A stretch of DNA of 64,000 nucleotides, taken from assembly GCF_014196425.1 (NCBI RefSeq), contig NZ_JACIDR010000007.1, positions 124,001-188,000 on the forward strand, read 5' to 3'. Below the pieces are notes generated by a model. It did no database searches and was not told the origin of the DNA. It saw nothing but the letters and a program-made list of their open reading frames with translations. Of the stretch, positions 53,809 through 61,864 are shown one piece after another. Positions within the stretch are counted from its first letter, which is position 1, and every line of letters begins with the position of its first letter. Source of the DNA: Hansschlegelia beijingensis (GTDB lineage: Bacteria; Pseudomonadota; Alphaproteobacteria; Rhizobiales; Methylopilaceae). The position numbers were made by a program, and so were the translations under genes.

Positions 53809-54048
53809 ATGGATCCCAAGATCGAGAATATTCGAGAGCGCGCCCATGAGATCTGGCTCTCGGAGGGCCGGCCTGAAGGCCGCCACGACCAGCACTGGGC
53901 CCAAGCCGAAAGCGAACTGAGCGGCGGATCGAGCTGGCCTTCGGTGTCAGCGGCGGCGGTCCCGCCGCCCGAGGACCCGCAATCCAAGGCCAACGAAGCC
54001 GAGGCGGACCCGTCCGCGGGCGCGCCGGGCGAGAACCAACCCAGTTGA
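53809..54048 (+). CDS. DUF2934 domain protein
   Basis: This 79-residue protein has the short DUF2934 helix at its N-terminus (IRERAHEIWLSEGRPEGRHDQHWAQAE), followed by a disordered, acidic, Pro/Ala-rich tail. The family is common in stress-related loci of Hyphomicrobiales, and its biochemical role is unknown. GGAGGAG precedes the ATG closely. An EcfG-like promoter lies upstream, and a ten-base-pair hairpin shared with the convergent SDR gene lies downstream. Confidence 0.88.
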   Translation: MDPKIENIRERAHEIWLSEGRPEGRHDQHWAQAESELSGGSSWPSVSAAAVPPPEDPQSKANEAEADPSAGAPGENQPS

Positions 54049-54056
54049 TGAGAGAC

Positions 54057-54080
54057 GCCGGCGCGGCTGACCGCGCCGGC
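54057..54080. terminator. Bidirectional hairpin between DUF2934 and the SDR gene
   Basis: GCCGGCGCGG and CCGCGCCGGC are perfect ten-base arms around CTGA. It lies in the 39-base gap between two convergent genes and probably stops both transcripts. Confidence 0.6.
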
Positions 54081-54087
54081 CCTTCTC

Positions 54088-54879
54088 CTATCCGCCGGAG
54101 CCCGGCTCGGCCATGCGGCGGTGCATCTGGGCCGTCACCCCGGCGGGGATGACGTTCGCGATGGCGGACTGCAGCTTGTTCTGCCAGCCCGTGACGACAT
54201 CGCCCAGACCCTTCATCATGGCCTTGAAGCCGATCTCCGCGACCTCGGCGGCGTCCTGCTTCTTCTGCGTGGCGAGCTGGGTGTCGAGCATGTCCGCGCG
54301 CTCGAAGAAGTCCGTCTCGGTCGCGCCCGGCATGAGGCAGGTCACCGTCACGCCGGTGTCCTTGAGCTCGTTCCGGATCGCGAACGAGAAGCTGTCCAGA
54401 AAGGCCTTTGAGCCGTTGTAGACGGCCTGGAAGGAGCCGGGCATGAAGCCGGCGATGGACCCGGTGATGAGGATCCGTCCCTCGCCTCGGTCGCGCATCT
54501 GCGCCCCGATCCGCTGGATCAGATAGATCGTTCCGGTGATGTTCGTATCCACTATCTGCCGGACGCGAACGAAATCCTGGTCGAGGAACGGCCCGCCAAG
54601 GCCGGTCCCGGCATTGGCGAGCAGCGCGTCGACCGGCCTCTCGCCGATGGCCGCGATCAGCTTGTCGTTGCCCTCCGTGGTGGCGAGATCGGCCTGTACG
54701 GTGATGACCCGTCCGGCGAACGCCTTGAAGGCCTCCGCGGCTTCCTCGATTTGCGGCTCATCGGCCGCGACCACGAGGTCGAAGCCGTTCTTGGCGCAGA
54801 CAAGCGCGAGTTCGTAGCCAATGCCGGTCGACGCGCCGGTGACGACCGCGAGCGGCCGTGGCGGATTCATGGACGCCAT
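54088..54879 (-). CDS. Short-chain dehydrogenase/reductase
   Basis: This 263-residue SDR has the cofactor motif VVTGASTGIGYELA, the NAG motif LLANAGTG, the catalytic Ser in LITGSIAG and the Tyr-x3-Lys pair in AVYNGSKAF. The Asp in VVAADEP after the second strand suggests NAD rather than NADP. The C-terminal 60 residues form a hydrophobic helical tail. The substrate is unknown. It begins 17 bases after the zinc dehydrogenase stop and is probably the second gene of that stress-regulated operon. Confidence 0.9.
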   Translation of the reverse strand: MASMNPPRPLAVVTGASTGIGYELALVCAKNGFDLVVAADEPQIEEAAEAFKAFAGRVITVQADLATTEGNDKLIAAIGERPVDALLANAGTGLGGPFLDQDFVRVRQIVDTNITGTIYLIQRIGAQMRDRGEGRILITGSIAGFMPGSFQAVYNGSKAFLDSFSFAIRNELKDTGVTVTCLMPGATETDFFERADMLDTQLATQKKQDAAEVAEIGFKAMMKGLGDVVTGWQNKLQSAIANVIPAGVTAQMHRRMAEPGSGG

Positions 54880-54896
54880 AGGACCTTCCTGACGCT

Positions 54897-56066
54897 TCAG
54901 GGTTTCATGACGACCTTGATGCAGCCGTCCTCTTTGTCGCGGAACTTCTTGTAGAGCTCCGGCCCCTCTTCCAGCGTCGCTGTGTGGGTGATGACGAAGG
55001 AGGGGTCGATCTCACCCTTTTCGATCCGCTGGAGCAGGGTGGGCAGGTACTTCTGGACGGGGGTCTGGGCCATCCTGAATGTCAGGCCCCGATTGATCGC
55101 GGAGCCCATCGGCACCTTGTCCAGAAAGCCGCCATAGACGCCGACGATCGAAACGGTGCCGAAGTTGCGGCAGCAGTGGATCGCCTGGCGAAGCACATGC
55201 GGCCGGTCGGTGCCCATGAAGGTCGCCATCTTCACGCGATCCACCAGGCTGTCGAAGCTCGCGGTCGCGGACGCCTCGGTTCCGACCGCGTCGATGCAGG
55301 CGTCGGCCAGCCTGCCGTTCGTGAGCTCCCGGATGCGGTCGTAGACGTCCTCGTTCATGAAATCGATGGTCTCGGCTCCGGCCTCGCGGGCCAGGGCGAG
55401 CCGCTCCGGCACGGTGTCGACCGCGAGCACCCGTTCCGCGCCCAAGAGAAAGGCGCTGCGGATCGCCATCTGGCCGACGGGGCCGCAGCCCCAGATGGCG
55501 ATCGTGTCGCCGCGCTGGATGTCGCAGAAATCCGCAGCCATGTAGCCGGTCGGAAAGATGTCCGAGAGGAACAGCACCTGCTCGTCGGTGAGCCCTGACG
55601 GCACCTTGATGGGCCCGACATCGGCGTAGGGCACGCGCAGGTATTCGGCCTGCCCGCCTGCGTAGCCGCCCAGCATGTGCGAATAGCCGAGCAGTCCGGC
55701 CGGCGACGCCCCCCACATCTTGCGGGCGATCTCGCTATTCGGGTTCGAGCGTTCGCAGCCGGAGTAGAAGCCGCGCTTGCAGAAGAAACACTGGCCGCAG
55801 GAGATGGTGAACGGCACGACCACGCGGTCGCCGATCTTCAGCTCCTTGTTGTCGGGCCCGACTTCGACGACCTCGCCCATCGACTCGTGGCCGAGAACGT
55901 CGCCGCTCTGCATCGTCGGGATCACGCCGTTATAAAGGTGCAGATCTGAACCGCAGATCGCGCAGGCGGTGACCTTGATGATGGCGTCGCGACCGTGCTG
56001 GATCGTCGGATCAGGCACGCTCTCGCACCGGATGTCGCCTTTGCCGTGCCAGGTGAGCGCCTTCAT
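54897..56066 (-). CDS. Zinc-dependent alcohol dehydrogenase (formaldehyde-dehydrogenase-like)
   Basis: This 389-residue medium-chain dehydrogenase has the catalytic zinc ligands in [12 protein letters not shown] and LGHESMGEV, and the structural zinc site in [15 protein letters not shown]. The NAD site is GCGPVGQMA with Asp in [11 protein letters not shown]. Wording such as [20 protein letters not shown] and IGVYGG-like segments place it with glutathione-independent formaldehyde dehydrogenase-like enzymes that occur in stress loci. The ATG 56066 is preferred over TTG 56069, with GGAGG six bases before it. An EcfG-like promoter with one mismatch lies upstream. Confidence 0.9.
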   Translation of the reverse strand: MKALTWHGKGDIRCESVPDPTIQHGRDAIIKVTACAICGSDLHLYNGVIPTMQSGDVLGHESMGEVVEVGPDNKELKIGDRVVVPFTISCGQCFFCKRGFYSGCERSNPNSEIARKMWGASPAGLLGYSHMLGGYAGGQAEYLRVPYADVGPIKVPSGLTDEQVLFLSDIFPTGYMAADFCDIQRGDTIAIWGCGPVGQMAIRSAFLLGAERVLAVDTVPERLALAREAGAETIDFMNEDVYDRIRELTNGRLADACIDAVGTEASATASFDSLVDRVKMATFMGTDRPHVLRQAIHCCRNFGTVSIVGVYGGFLDKVPMGSAINRGLTFRMAQTPVQKYLPTLLQRIEKGEIDPSFVITHTATLEEGPELYKKFRDKEDGCIKVVMKP

Positions 56067-56098
56067 CAATGTCCTCCCTGTCGATGCTTCGGGTTTAG

Positions 56099-56123
56099 AA
56101 GGCCGGAAATCCCGAAACGTTCC
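56099..56123 (-). promoter_or_regulatory. EcfG-like promoter of the dehydrogenase-SDR operon (one mismatch)
   Basis: On the minus strand GGAAC (56123-56119), 16 bases, CCTT (56102-56099), ending 32 bases before the ATG. One mismatch to GGAAC-N16/17-CGTT. Confidence 0.4.
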
Positions 56124-56147
56124 CCGCGATCTCCGGCCGCCGCCCTG

Positions 56148-56172
56148 GGAACCAAAGCCTCGGGGCGACGTT
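56148..56172 (+). promoter_or_regulatory. EcfG-type promoter of ku-ligD
   Basis: GGAAC (56148-56152), 16 bases, CGTT (56169-56172), 25 bases before the ku GTG start. It is an exact match to the general stress sigma factor EcfG consensus. Confidence 0.7.
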
Positions 56173-56197
56173 CGCTTCTGTCATCGGGAGGCGAAGC

Positions 56198-57058
56198 GTG
56201 GCCCCACGCGCGAATTGGAAGGGCTTTCTGAAGGTCGGCGAGGTGACCTGCCCGGTGGGCCTGTACACGGCTGCGTCGACTTCAGACCGCATCGCGTTCC
56301 ACACGCTCAACCGGGACACGGGTCATCGCGTAAGGCGGGAATTCGTCGACGCGGAGACGGGCAAGCCGGTCGAGCGGGACGACCAGATCAAAGGTTATGA
56401 GGTCGCCCAGGGCGAGTATGTGACGCTCGAACCCGAGGAAGTGGCGGCGGCGGTTCCGCAAAGCGACAAGACGCTTTCGATCGAGGCTTTCATCGGCTGC
56501 AGCGACGTCGACGACGTCTACTTCGACAAGCCCTATTATCTTGCGCCGACTGACCGGTCCGCCGAGGAGGCGTACAGCCTCATTCGCGAAGGCATGCGGA
56601 AGAAGAAGGTGGCGGCTCTCGCAAGCACTGTGCTGTTCCGCCGGGTGCGGACCCTGCTGATACGACCTCACGGAAGCGGTCTGATCGCGACGACGCTGAA
56701 CTTCGACTACGAAGTCCGGTCCGCCGAGGAGGCGTTCTCGGACATCCACGACTTCAGCATCAAGGGTGAGATGCTGGACCTTGCGCGGCACATCATCGAC
56801 ACCAAGCGCGGCGAGTTCGATCCCAAGGCCTTCGATGATCGCTACGAGAGCGCCCTGGCGGAACTGGTGAAGGCCAAGATGGAAGGGCGCAAGATCGCCC
56901 CGCCGAAGAAGGCTCCCGCCTCCAAGGTCGTCGATCTGATGGAGGCGCTTCGACTGAGCGCCGGGGCGTCGGGCAAGCCTGGAGAAGGCAAGAAGGCGCC
57001 TCGCGCCAAGCCGGCTCCCCGGAAGAAGGCCGCGGAGCCGCGGCGCAAGGCGAGCTGA
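56198..57058 (+). CDS. ku: Ku DNA end-binding protein (first copy)
   Basis: Bacterial Ku is a homo- or heterodimeric ring that threads onto DNA double-strand ends and recruits LigD for non-homologous end joining. The 286-residue protein has the Ku core (WKGFLKVGEVTCPVGLYTA, FHTLNRDTGHRV, IKGYEVAQGEYVTLEPEE, LARHIIDTKRGEFDP). It ends in a Lys/Arg/Pro-rich tail that can bind DNA. It starts at GTG 56198 with GGGAGG six bases upstream. ligD begins two bases after its stop. A perfect EcfG promoter lies upstream. Confidence 0.96.
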   Translation: MAPRANWKGFLKVGEVTCPVGLYTAASTSDRIAFHTLNRDTGHRVRREFVDAETGKPVERDDQIKGYEVAQGEYVTLEPEEVAAAVPQSDKTLSIEAFIGCSDVDDVYFDKPYYLAPTDRSAEEAYSLIREGMRKKKVAALASTVLFRRVRTLLIRPHGSGLIATTLNFDYEVRSAEEAFSDIHDFSIKGEMLDLARHIIDTKRGEFDPKAFDDRYESALAELVKAKMEGRKIAPPKKAPASKVVDLMEALRLSAGASGKPGEGKKAPRAKPAPRKKAAEPRRKAS

Positions 57059-57060
57059 CG

Positions 57061-59589
57061 ATGGCGCTCGAGACCTACCGCCGCAAGCGCGACTTCAGCA
57101 AGACCAAGGAGCCTGCGGGATCGGACGCGCCGCAGAGCGCCGGCGACGGCTACCTCATCCAGAAGCACGCAGCGAGCCGGCTGCATTACGATCTGCGCCT
57201 CGAATATGAAGGCGTTCTGAAAAGCTGGGCCGTCGCCAAGGGCCCGAGCCTCGTGCCGGGCGAGAAGCGCCTTTCGGTCCACGTCGAGGATCATCCGCTC
57301 GAATATGGCGACTTCGAAGGGACGATCCCGAAGGGCGAGTATGGCGGCGGCTCGGTCATCCTGTGGGATCGCGGAAGCTGGTCGCCGATCGGGGACGCCG
57401 CGAAGGGCTTCGCCAAGGGCCATCTGGAATTCGAGATCCACGGCGAAAAGCTTCGGGGACGTTGGCACCTCGTGCGGATGGCGCCACGCAAGGGCGAGAA
57501 GCACGAAAACTGGTTGCTGATCAAAGGAGACGACGAGGAGGCCCGGACAGAAACCGATCCGGACATCCTCCAAGAGCGCCCGGAGTCGGTGAAAACCGGG
57601 CGGCTGATCGAGGACCTCAAGGGCGAGGCGCCTGGCTGGTCCTCAAAGACCGGCCGGATTGAAGCGGACCCCGCCGAGCCCGCCGCCGGCGGCCTGGACC
57701 CATCGAGGATCAAGAAGGCCAAGAAGGCGAGCCTGCCCTCCTTCGTGGAGCCCGCGCTGGCGACGCTCGTCGCCAGAGCCCCGAAAGGCTCGCGTTGGAT
57801 CCACGAGATCAAGTTCGACGGATACCGGCTGCAAGCGCGGATCGAGCGCGGCGAGGTCAGGCTGCTCACGCGCAGCGGACTGGACTGGACCGCCAAGTTC
57901 GGCACGACGGTCACGGACGCGCTGGCCGCGCTCCCGGCGTCGGCGGCCCTGATAGACGGCGAGATGGTGGTCGAGAACGGCGCCGGCGCCTCCGATTTCT
58001 CCGCGCTTCAGGCGGATCTCAGCGAGGGGCGGCAAGATCGATTCACGTTCTACGCTTTCGACCTGCTCCACCTCGATGGCTACGATCTCACCTCCTGCGC
58101 CCTGCTCGACCGCAAGGCCGCTCTTTCGCAGTTGATCGGCAAGGACGCCGGCCGCGTCCGCTGCTCGGAGCACTTCCCCGAGAATGGAGACCTGGTCCTG
58201 CAGCACGCCTGCCGCCTGAGCCTCGAAGGCGTGGTGTCCAAACAGGCCGACGCGCCCTATCGCTCCGGGCGCGGGAAGACCTGGGTCAAGTCCAAGTGTT
58301 CCGATCGCCAGGAGTTCGTGATCGGCGGCTTCACTCCGTCGAGCACGTCGCGCCGTGCGATCGGTTCGCTGGTGCTCGGCGCCTTCGAGGATGGCGAACT
58401 GCGTCACGTCGGGCGCGTCGGCACGGGGTTCAGCGTCAAGGTCGCTGAAGACCTCCTGAACCGGCTCGAGCCTCTTGAGCAGAAGGCCTCGCCCTTCGCC
58501 GATCGCCTCACCGCAGACGAGGCGCGGCAAGTCCGCTACGTGAAGCCGGAACTGGTGGCGGAGATCGAGTTCCGGGCCTGGACGGCGGACCGGCATCTGC
58601 GCCACGCCGCCTTCCGCGGGCTGCGTGAGGACAAGCCCGCTGTGGAGGTGGTGCGAGAGACGGAAGCGGCCGAAGGCAAGACGCCGCAGCGCCCGTCCTC
58701 CGTCAGCCTCACCCATCCGGACCGGGTGTACTGGCCGGACGTCGGCGTCACCAAGCAGGGCCTCGCGAACTACTACATGGAGGTCTGGCCGCACATCGCG
58801 CCCTTCGTGGTCGCGCGGCCGCTGTCGCTGCTGCGGTGCCCCGGGGGCGTGACGGATCAGTGCTTCTTCCAGAAGCACCGTTGGAAGGGGATGAACCGGG
58901 CGATCGGCGTGTTCGACGATCCGAAAGACAAGTCCGACGAGCCGCTCGTGATGATCAACGACCGCGACGGACTGATTGGTCTGGTTCAGGGCGGCGTGCT
59001 GGAGATCCACCCCTGGGGATCGACGATCGCGGCGCTCGAGACGCCGGACATGATCATCATGGACCTCGATCCGGGCGAGGACGTCTCATGGGAAGAGATC
59101 ATCTCGGCCGCCTTCGAGGTGAAGAGAAGGCTCGAGGCCGCCGGGCTCGCCGCCTTTGTGAAGACTTCCGGCGGCAAAGGCTTGCACGTGGTGTCGCCGC
59201 TGAAACCCCAGGCGACCTGGGATGAGGTCAAGCCCTTCACGAAGGCGCTCGCGGATTCGATGGCGGCCGACGAGCCGGACCGCTACGTGGCGACGGTCAC
59301 CAAGTCGAAGCGCAAGGGCAAGATCCTGGTGGACTACCTGCGTAACGGACGCGGAGCGACGGCCGTCGCCCCGTACTCCACCCGTGCGCGGCCGGGAGCC
59401 GCGGTGTCCATGCCGCTCGACTGGAGCGAACTCGGACCCGCGATCGGCCCCGCCTATTTCACGGTCGACAACGCCCCCACCCGGCTTGCTTCGCTCGCCG
59501 CCGACCCTTGGGCGGACTTCCGCGCGGCCGCCAAGCCGCTGCCGTCCGCGGGCGGTCCGACCAAGACAAGGAGGAAGCGCGCCGCCTAG
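57061..59589 (+). CDS. ligD: Multifunctional DNA ligase D
   Basis: LigD completes NHEJ by trimming, filling and sealing ends. The 842-residue protein is ordered phosphoesterase, ligase, polymerase. The phosphoesterase domain (about 30-160) has SRLHYDLRLE and LSVHVEDHPLEYGDFEG. The ligase domain (about 215-530) has the adenylated Lys251 in HEIKFDGYRLQ and the later LEGVVSKQADAPYRSGR and WVKSKC. The polymerase domain (about 555-830) has the metal-binding IIMDLDPGED and VKTSGGKGLHVVSPL. It is translated together with ku and overlaps the second, convergent ku at CTAG. Confidence 0.97.
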   Translation: MALETYRRKRDFSKTKEPAGSDAPQSAGDGYLIQKHAASRLHYDLRLEYEGVLKSWAVAKGPSLVPGEKRLSVHVEDHPLEYGDFEGTIPKGEYGGGSVILWDRGSWSPIGDAAKGFAKGHLEFEIHGEKLRGRWHLVRMAPRKGEKHENWLLIKGDDEEARTETDPDILQERPESVKTGRLIEDLKGEAPGWSSKTGRIEADPAEPAAGGLDPSRIKKAKKASLPSFVEPALATLVARAPKGSRWIHEIKFDGYRLQARIERGEVRLLTRSGLDWTAKFGTTVTDALAALPASAALIDGEMVVENGAGASDFSALQADLSEGRQDRFTFYAFDLLHLDGYDLTSCALLDRKAALSQLIGKDAGRVRCSEHFPENGDLVLQHACRLSLEGVVSKQADAPYRSGRGKTWVKSKCSDRQEFVIGGFTPSSTSRRAIGSLVLGAFEDGELRHVGRVGTGFSVKVAEDLLNRLEPLEQKASPFADRLTADEARQVRYVKPELVAEIEFRAWTADRHLRHAAFRGLREDKPAVEVVRETEAAEGKTPQRPSSVSLTHPDRVYWPDVGVTKQGLANYYMEVWPHIAPFVVARPLSLLRCPGGVTDQCFFQKHRWKGMNRAIGVFDDPKDKSDEPLVMINDRDGLIGLVQGGVLEIHPWGSTIAALETPDMIIMDLDPGEDVSWEEIISAAFEVKRRLEAAGLAAFVKTSGGKGLHVVSPLKPQATWDEVKPFTKALADSMAADEPDRYVATVTKSKRKGKILVDYLRNGRGATAVAPYSTRARPGAAVSMPLDWSELGPAIGPAYFTVDNAPTRLASLAADPWADFRAAAKPLPSAGGPTKTRRKRAA

Positions 59590-60404
59590 CGGGGCGCGCC
59601 CTTGCCCCCCTTCTTCCCCTCGGCCGCGAGGCTCTTGCGCAGCGCGTCCATGATGTTGACCACATTGCCCGCAGGCGTTTCGGCCGGTTCGTCCTTCGGA
59701 CGCGCCGCCTTCTTGCGGCCCTTCTTCTTGGACGCGATCATCTCCAGGAGAGTGGCCTGCACGGGGTCGGCCACCATCTCCGGCGACCAGTCCGTGGTGC
59801 GCTCCGCGATCAGCTTCTCGACGAGGGAAAGAGCCTTCGGGTCGACTTTCTGGGACTTGCCCGGGAAGTATTCGGCCTCGTCCCGCACCTCGTCGCCATA
59901 GCGCAGCGTCCAGAGCACGATGCCCTTGCCGCGGGGCTCCAGCAGGACCGCGCGCTCGCGCCGGTACATCACGAGCCGCGAGATGCCCACGACGTCGGTC
60001 GCCGCCATCGCCTCCCGGATCACCCCGAACGCCTCCTCTCCGACCTCGTCGTTCGGCGCGAGGTAATGCGGCCGGTCGTACCAGATCCAACCGATGGACT
60101 CGCGTGGCGCAAAGGTCTGGATGTCGATCGTATGCGTGCTCTCGAGCGCAACCGCGTCGATCTCGTCGTCCTCGAGCATGACGTACTCATTCTCGCCGCG
60201 CTCGTAGCCCTTCACCTCGCTGCCCGGATCAACATCCTTGCCGGTCACCGAGTCGACGTAGTGGCTGGCGATACGGTTTCCCGTCTTGCGGTTGAGCGTG
60301 TGGAAGCGCACGCGCTCGCTCTCCGTCGTCGCCGGCGTCATCGCCACCGGACAGGTCACGAGCGAGAGCTTCAGGTAGCCCTTCCAGAACACGCGCGGGG
60401 CCAT
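59586..60404 (-). CDS. Ku DNA end-binding protein (second copy)
   Basis: This 272-residue Ku paralogue is clearly diverged from the copy at 56198. Core segments are WKGYLKLSLVTCPVAMTPA, FHTLNRKTGNRIASHY, VKGYERGENEYVMLEDDEI and LVEKLIAERTTDWSPEMV. The tail includes KKKGRKKAARPKDEPAET and ends KKGGKGAPR. It converges with ligD, sharing four bases. It has its own EcfG-type promoter. Two Ku paralogues around one ligD suggest a heterodimer or two complexes, as described for Ku3/Ku4 in Sinorhizobium. The start was set at ATG 60404 where homology begins. Confidence 0.95.
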   Translation of the reverse strand: MAPRVFWKGYLKLSLVTCPVAMTPATTESERVRFHTLNRKTGNRIASHYVDSVTGKDVDPGSEVKGYERGENEYVMLEDDEIDAVALESTHTIDIQTFAPRESIGWIWYDRPHYLAPNDEVGEEAFGVIREAMAATDVVGISRLVMYRRERAVLLEPRGKGIVLWTLRYGDEVRDEAEYFPGKSQKVDPKALSLVEKLIAERTTDWSPEMVADPVQATLLEMIASKKKGRKKAARPKDEPAETPAGNVVNIMDALRKSLAAEGKKGGKGAPR

Positions 60405-60434
60405 GAGGCCGAACTCCTCTGTACGACCAAACTG

Positions 60435-60459
60435 AACGGCTGCGCGCCGCGCGGGTTCC
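60435..60459 (-). promoter_or_regulatory. EcfG-type promoter of the second ku gene
   Basis: On the minus strand GGAAC (60459-60455), 16 bases, CGTT (60438-60435), 30 bases before the ATG at 60404. Exact match to the EcfG consensus. Confidence 0.7.
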
Positions 60460-60543
60460 GATCGCGGAGGGCTTGTCGGTGCGAGAAGCAGTTCCGCCTC
60501 GCCCGTGCTAGAACGTTTATGGAACTCGATGCGAGGACGAGAG

Positions 60544-61794
60544 ATGGCGAGACGCGCCGGAAGCGCCGATCTGCCGCTGCATGGCGGCCGCGTTCCGCGC
60601 TGGCTCGGCGAGCGCATGACGCGGCTCGGCGCCGTCATCTCGGAAGCGATCATCCATCACTATGGTCGAGACGAGCTGCTGCGCCGCCTCGCCCACCCGT
60701 TCTGGTTCCAGTCCTTCGGGGCCGTGATGGGAATGGACTGGCACTCCTCCGGCGTCACGACGAGCGTGATCGGCTCGCTGAAGCGGGGCCTCGCGCCTCT
60801 GGCGGGCGAACTCGGAATCCATGTGTGTGGCGGCCGCGGGAAGCAGTCCCGGCTGACGCCGACGGAACTTGCCGCCGTCGGCGACAGGGTCGGGTTCGAC
60901 GGAGGCGCGCTCGCGCAGGCGAGCCGCCTGGTCGCCAAGGTCGACGGAGCGGCCGTCCAGGACGGCTTCGACCTCTATCTGCATGGCTTCATCGTGACCG
61001 ACGACGGCCACTGGACCGTCGTTCAGCAGGGCATGAACGGCGATGCGCGGCAGGCCCGGCGCTATCACTGGCTGTCCGAAGGGCTGAAGGACTTCCTCGA
61101 TCAGCCGCACGCCGCGATCGAGGGCGCGCCCGGCGGCCGGATCGTGAACCTCACGGACCGCCGCGCCGGGGCCTCGCGCCGCGGCCAGCTCGAGCTTCTG
61201 CAGACGCTGCCGCCCGACAGGATCGTAGACGAGCTCGCCCGCCTCCGGCCGGCGTCGGCGGCGCCCGCGCCGGAGCAGCCGCTCCTGCCGCATCTCGTGA
61301 TGCCGGCGCACCATGACGTCCGGCCCGCCGACGTGAACCTCCGCCGGCTGCACGGCGCCCTGGCCGCTGCGGCCGAGCGCGGGCCTCAGGACTTCTCCGA
61401 CCTTCTGCTTGTTCCGGGGGTCGGCGCCCGAACGGTCGAGGCCCTCGCCATGGTGGCGGAGGTGGTGCATGGCGCACCCTGCCGCTTCAGCGATCCGGCT
61501 CGCTTCTCGCTGGCGCATGGCGGCAAGGACCGTCATCCGTTCCCGGTTCCGCTCAGGGTCTATGACCAGACCATCGACGTGCTGAAGTCGGCCGTCCGGA
61601 AGGCGAAGCTCGGGCGCGAGGACGAGCTCGCGGCGATCAGGCGGCTCGACGCGCAGGCCCGGCAGGCCGAGCGCTATGCGACAGGTCCGTCGCTGGAGAA
61701 TTTCGTGGCGGAGGAGCGGCGGCGCTCGCACGACTATGGCGGGCGCAGCGTGTTCGGCTGGGAGCCGCCGGCCGACGATGCGTCGGCGGCCTGA
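60544..61794 (+). CDS. DUF763 domain protein with a helix-hairpin-helix motif
   Basis: This 416-residue protein belongs to DUF763. Landmarks are GSADLPLHGGRVPRWLGERM at the start, the segment DGHWTVVQQGMNGDARQARRYHWLSE, and a helix-hairpin-helix-like FSDLLLVPGVGARTVEALAMV at about residues 280-300. Conserved HGGKDRHPFPVP and VYDQTIDVL follow. The helix-hairpin-helix suggests DNA binding; the function of the family is unknown. It is divergent from the second ku gene with 139 bases between starts, so an end-joining or DNA-repair link is plausible. GAGGA lies six bases before ATG 60544. Confidence 0.88.
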   Translation: MARRAGSADLPLHGGRVPRWLGERMTRLGAVISEAIIHHYGRDELLRRLAHPFWFQSFGAVMGMDWHSSGVTTSVIGSLKRGLAPLAGELGIHVCGGRGKQSRLTPTELAAVGDRVGFDGGALAQASRLVAKVDGAAVQDGFDLYLHGFIVTDDGHWTVVQQGMNGDARQARRYHWLSEGLKDFLDQPHAAIEGAPGGRIVNLTDRRAGASRRGQLELLQTLPPDRIVDELARLRPASAAPAPEQPLLPHLVMPAHHDVRPADVNLRRLHGALAAAAERGPQDFSDLLLVPGVGARTVEALAMVAEVVHGAPCRFSDPARFSLAHGGKDRHPFPVPLRVYDQTIDVLKSAVRKAKLGREDELAAIRRLDAQARQAERYATGPSLENFVAEERRRSHDYGGRSVFGWEPPADDASAA

Positions 61795-61864
61795 GGCTGC
61801 GTCTGGACGCGGGCGGCGGCGGTCTGCGATATCGGTCCTCTTCCTGTGACGTCCCGGGATCACC

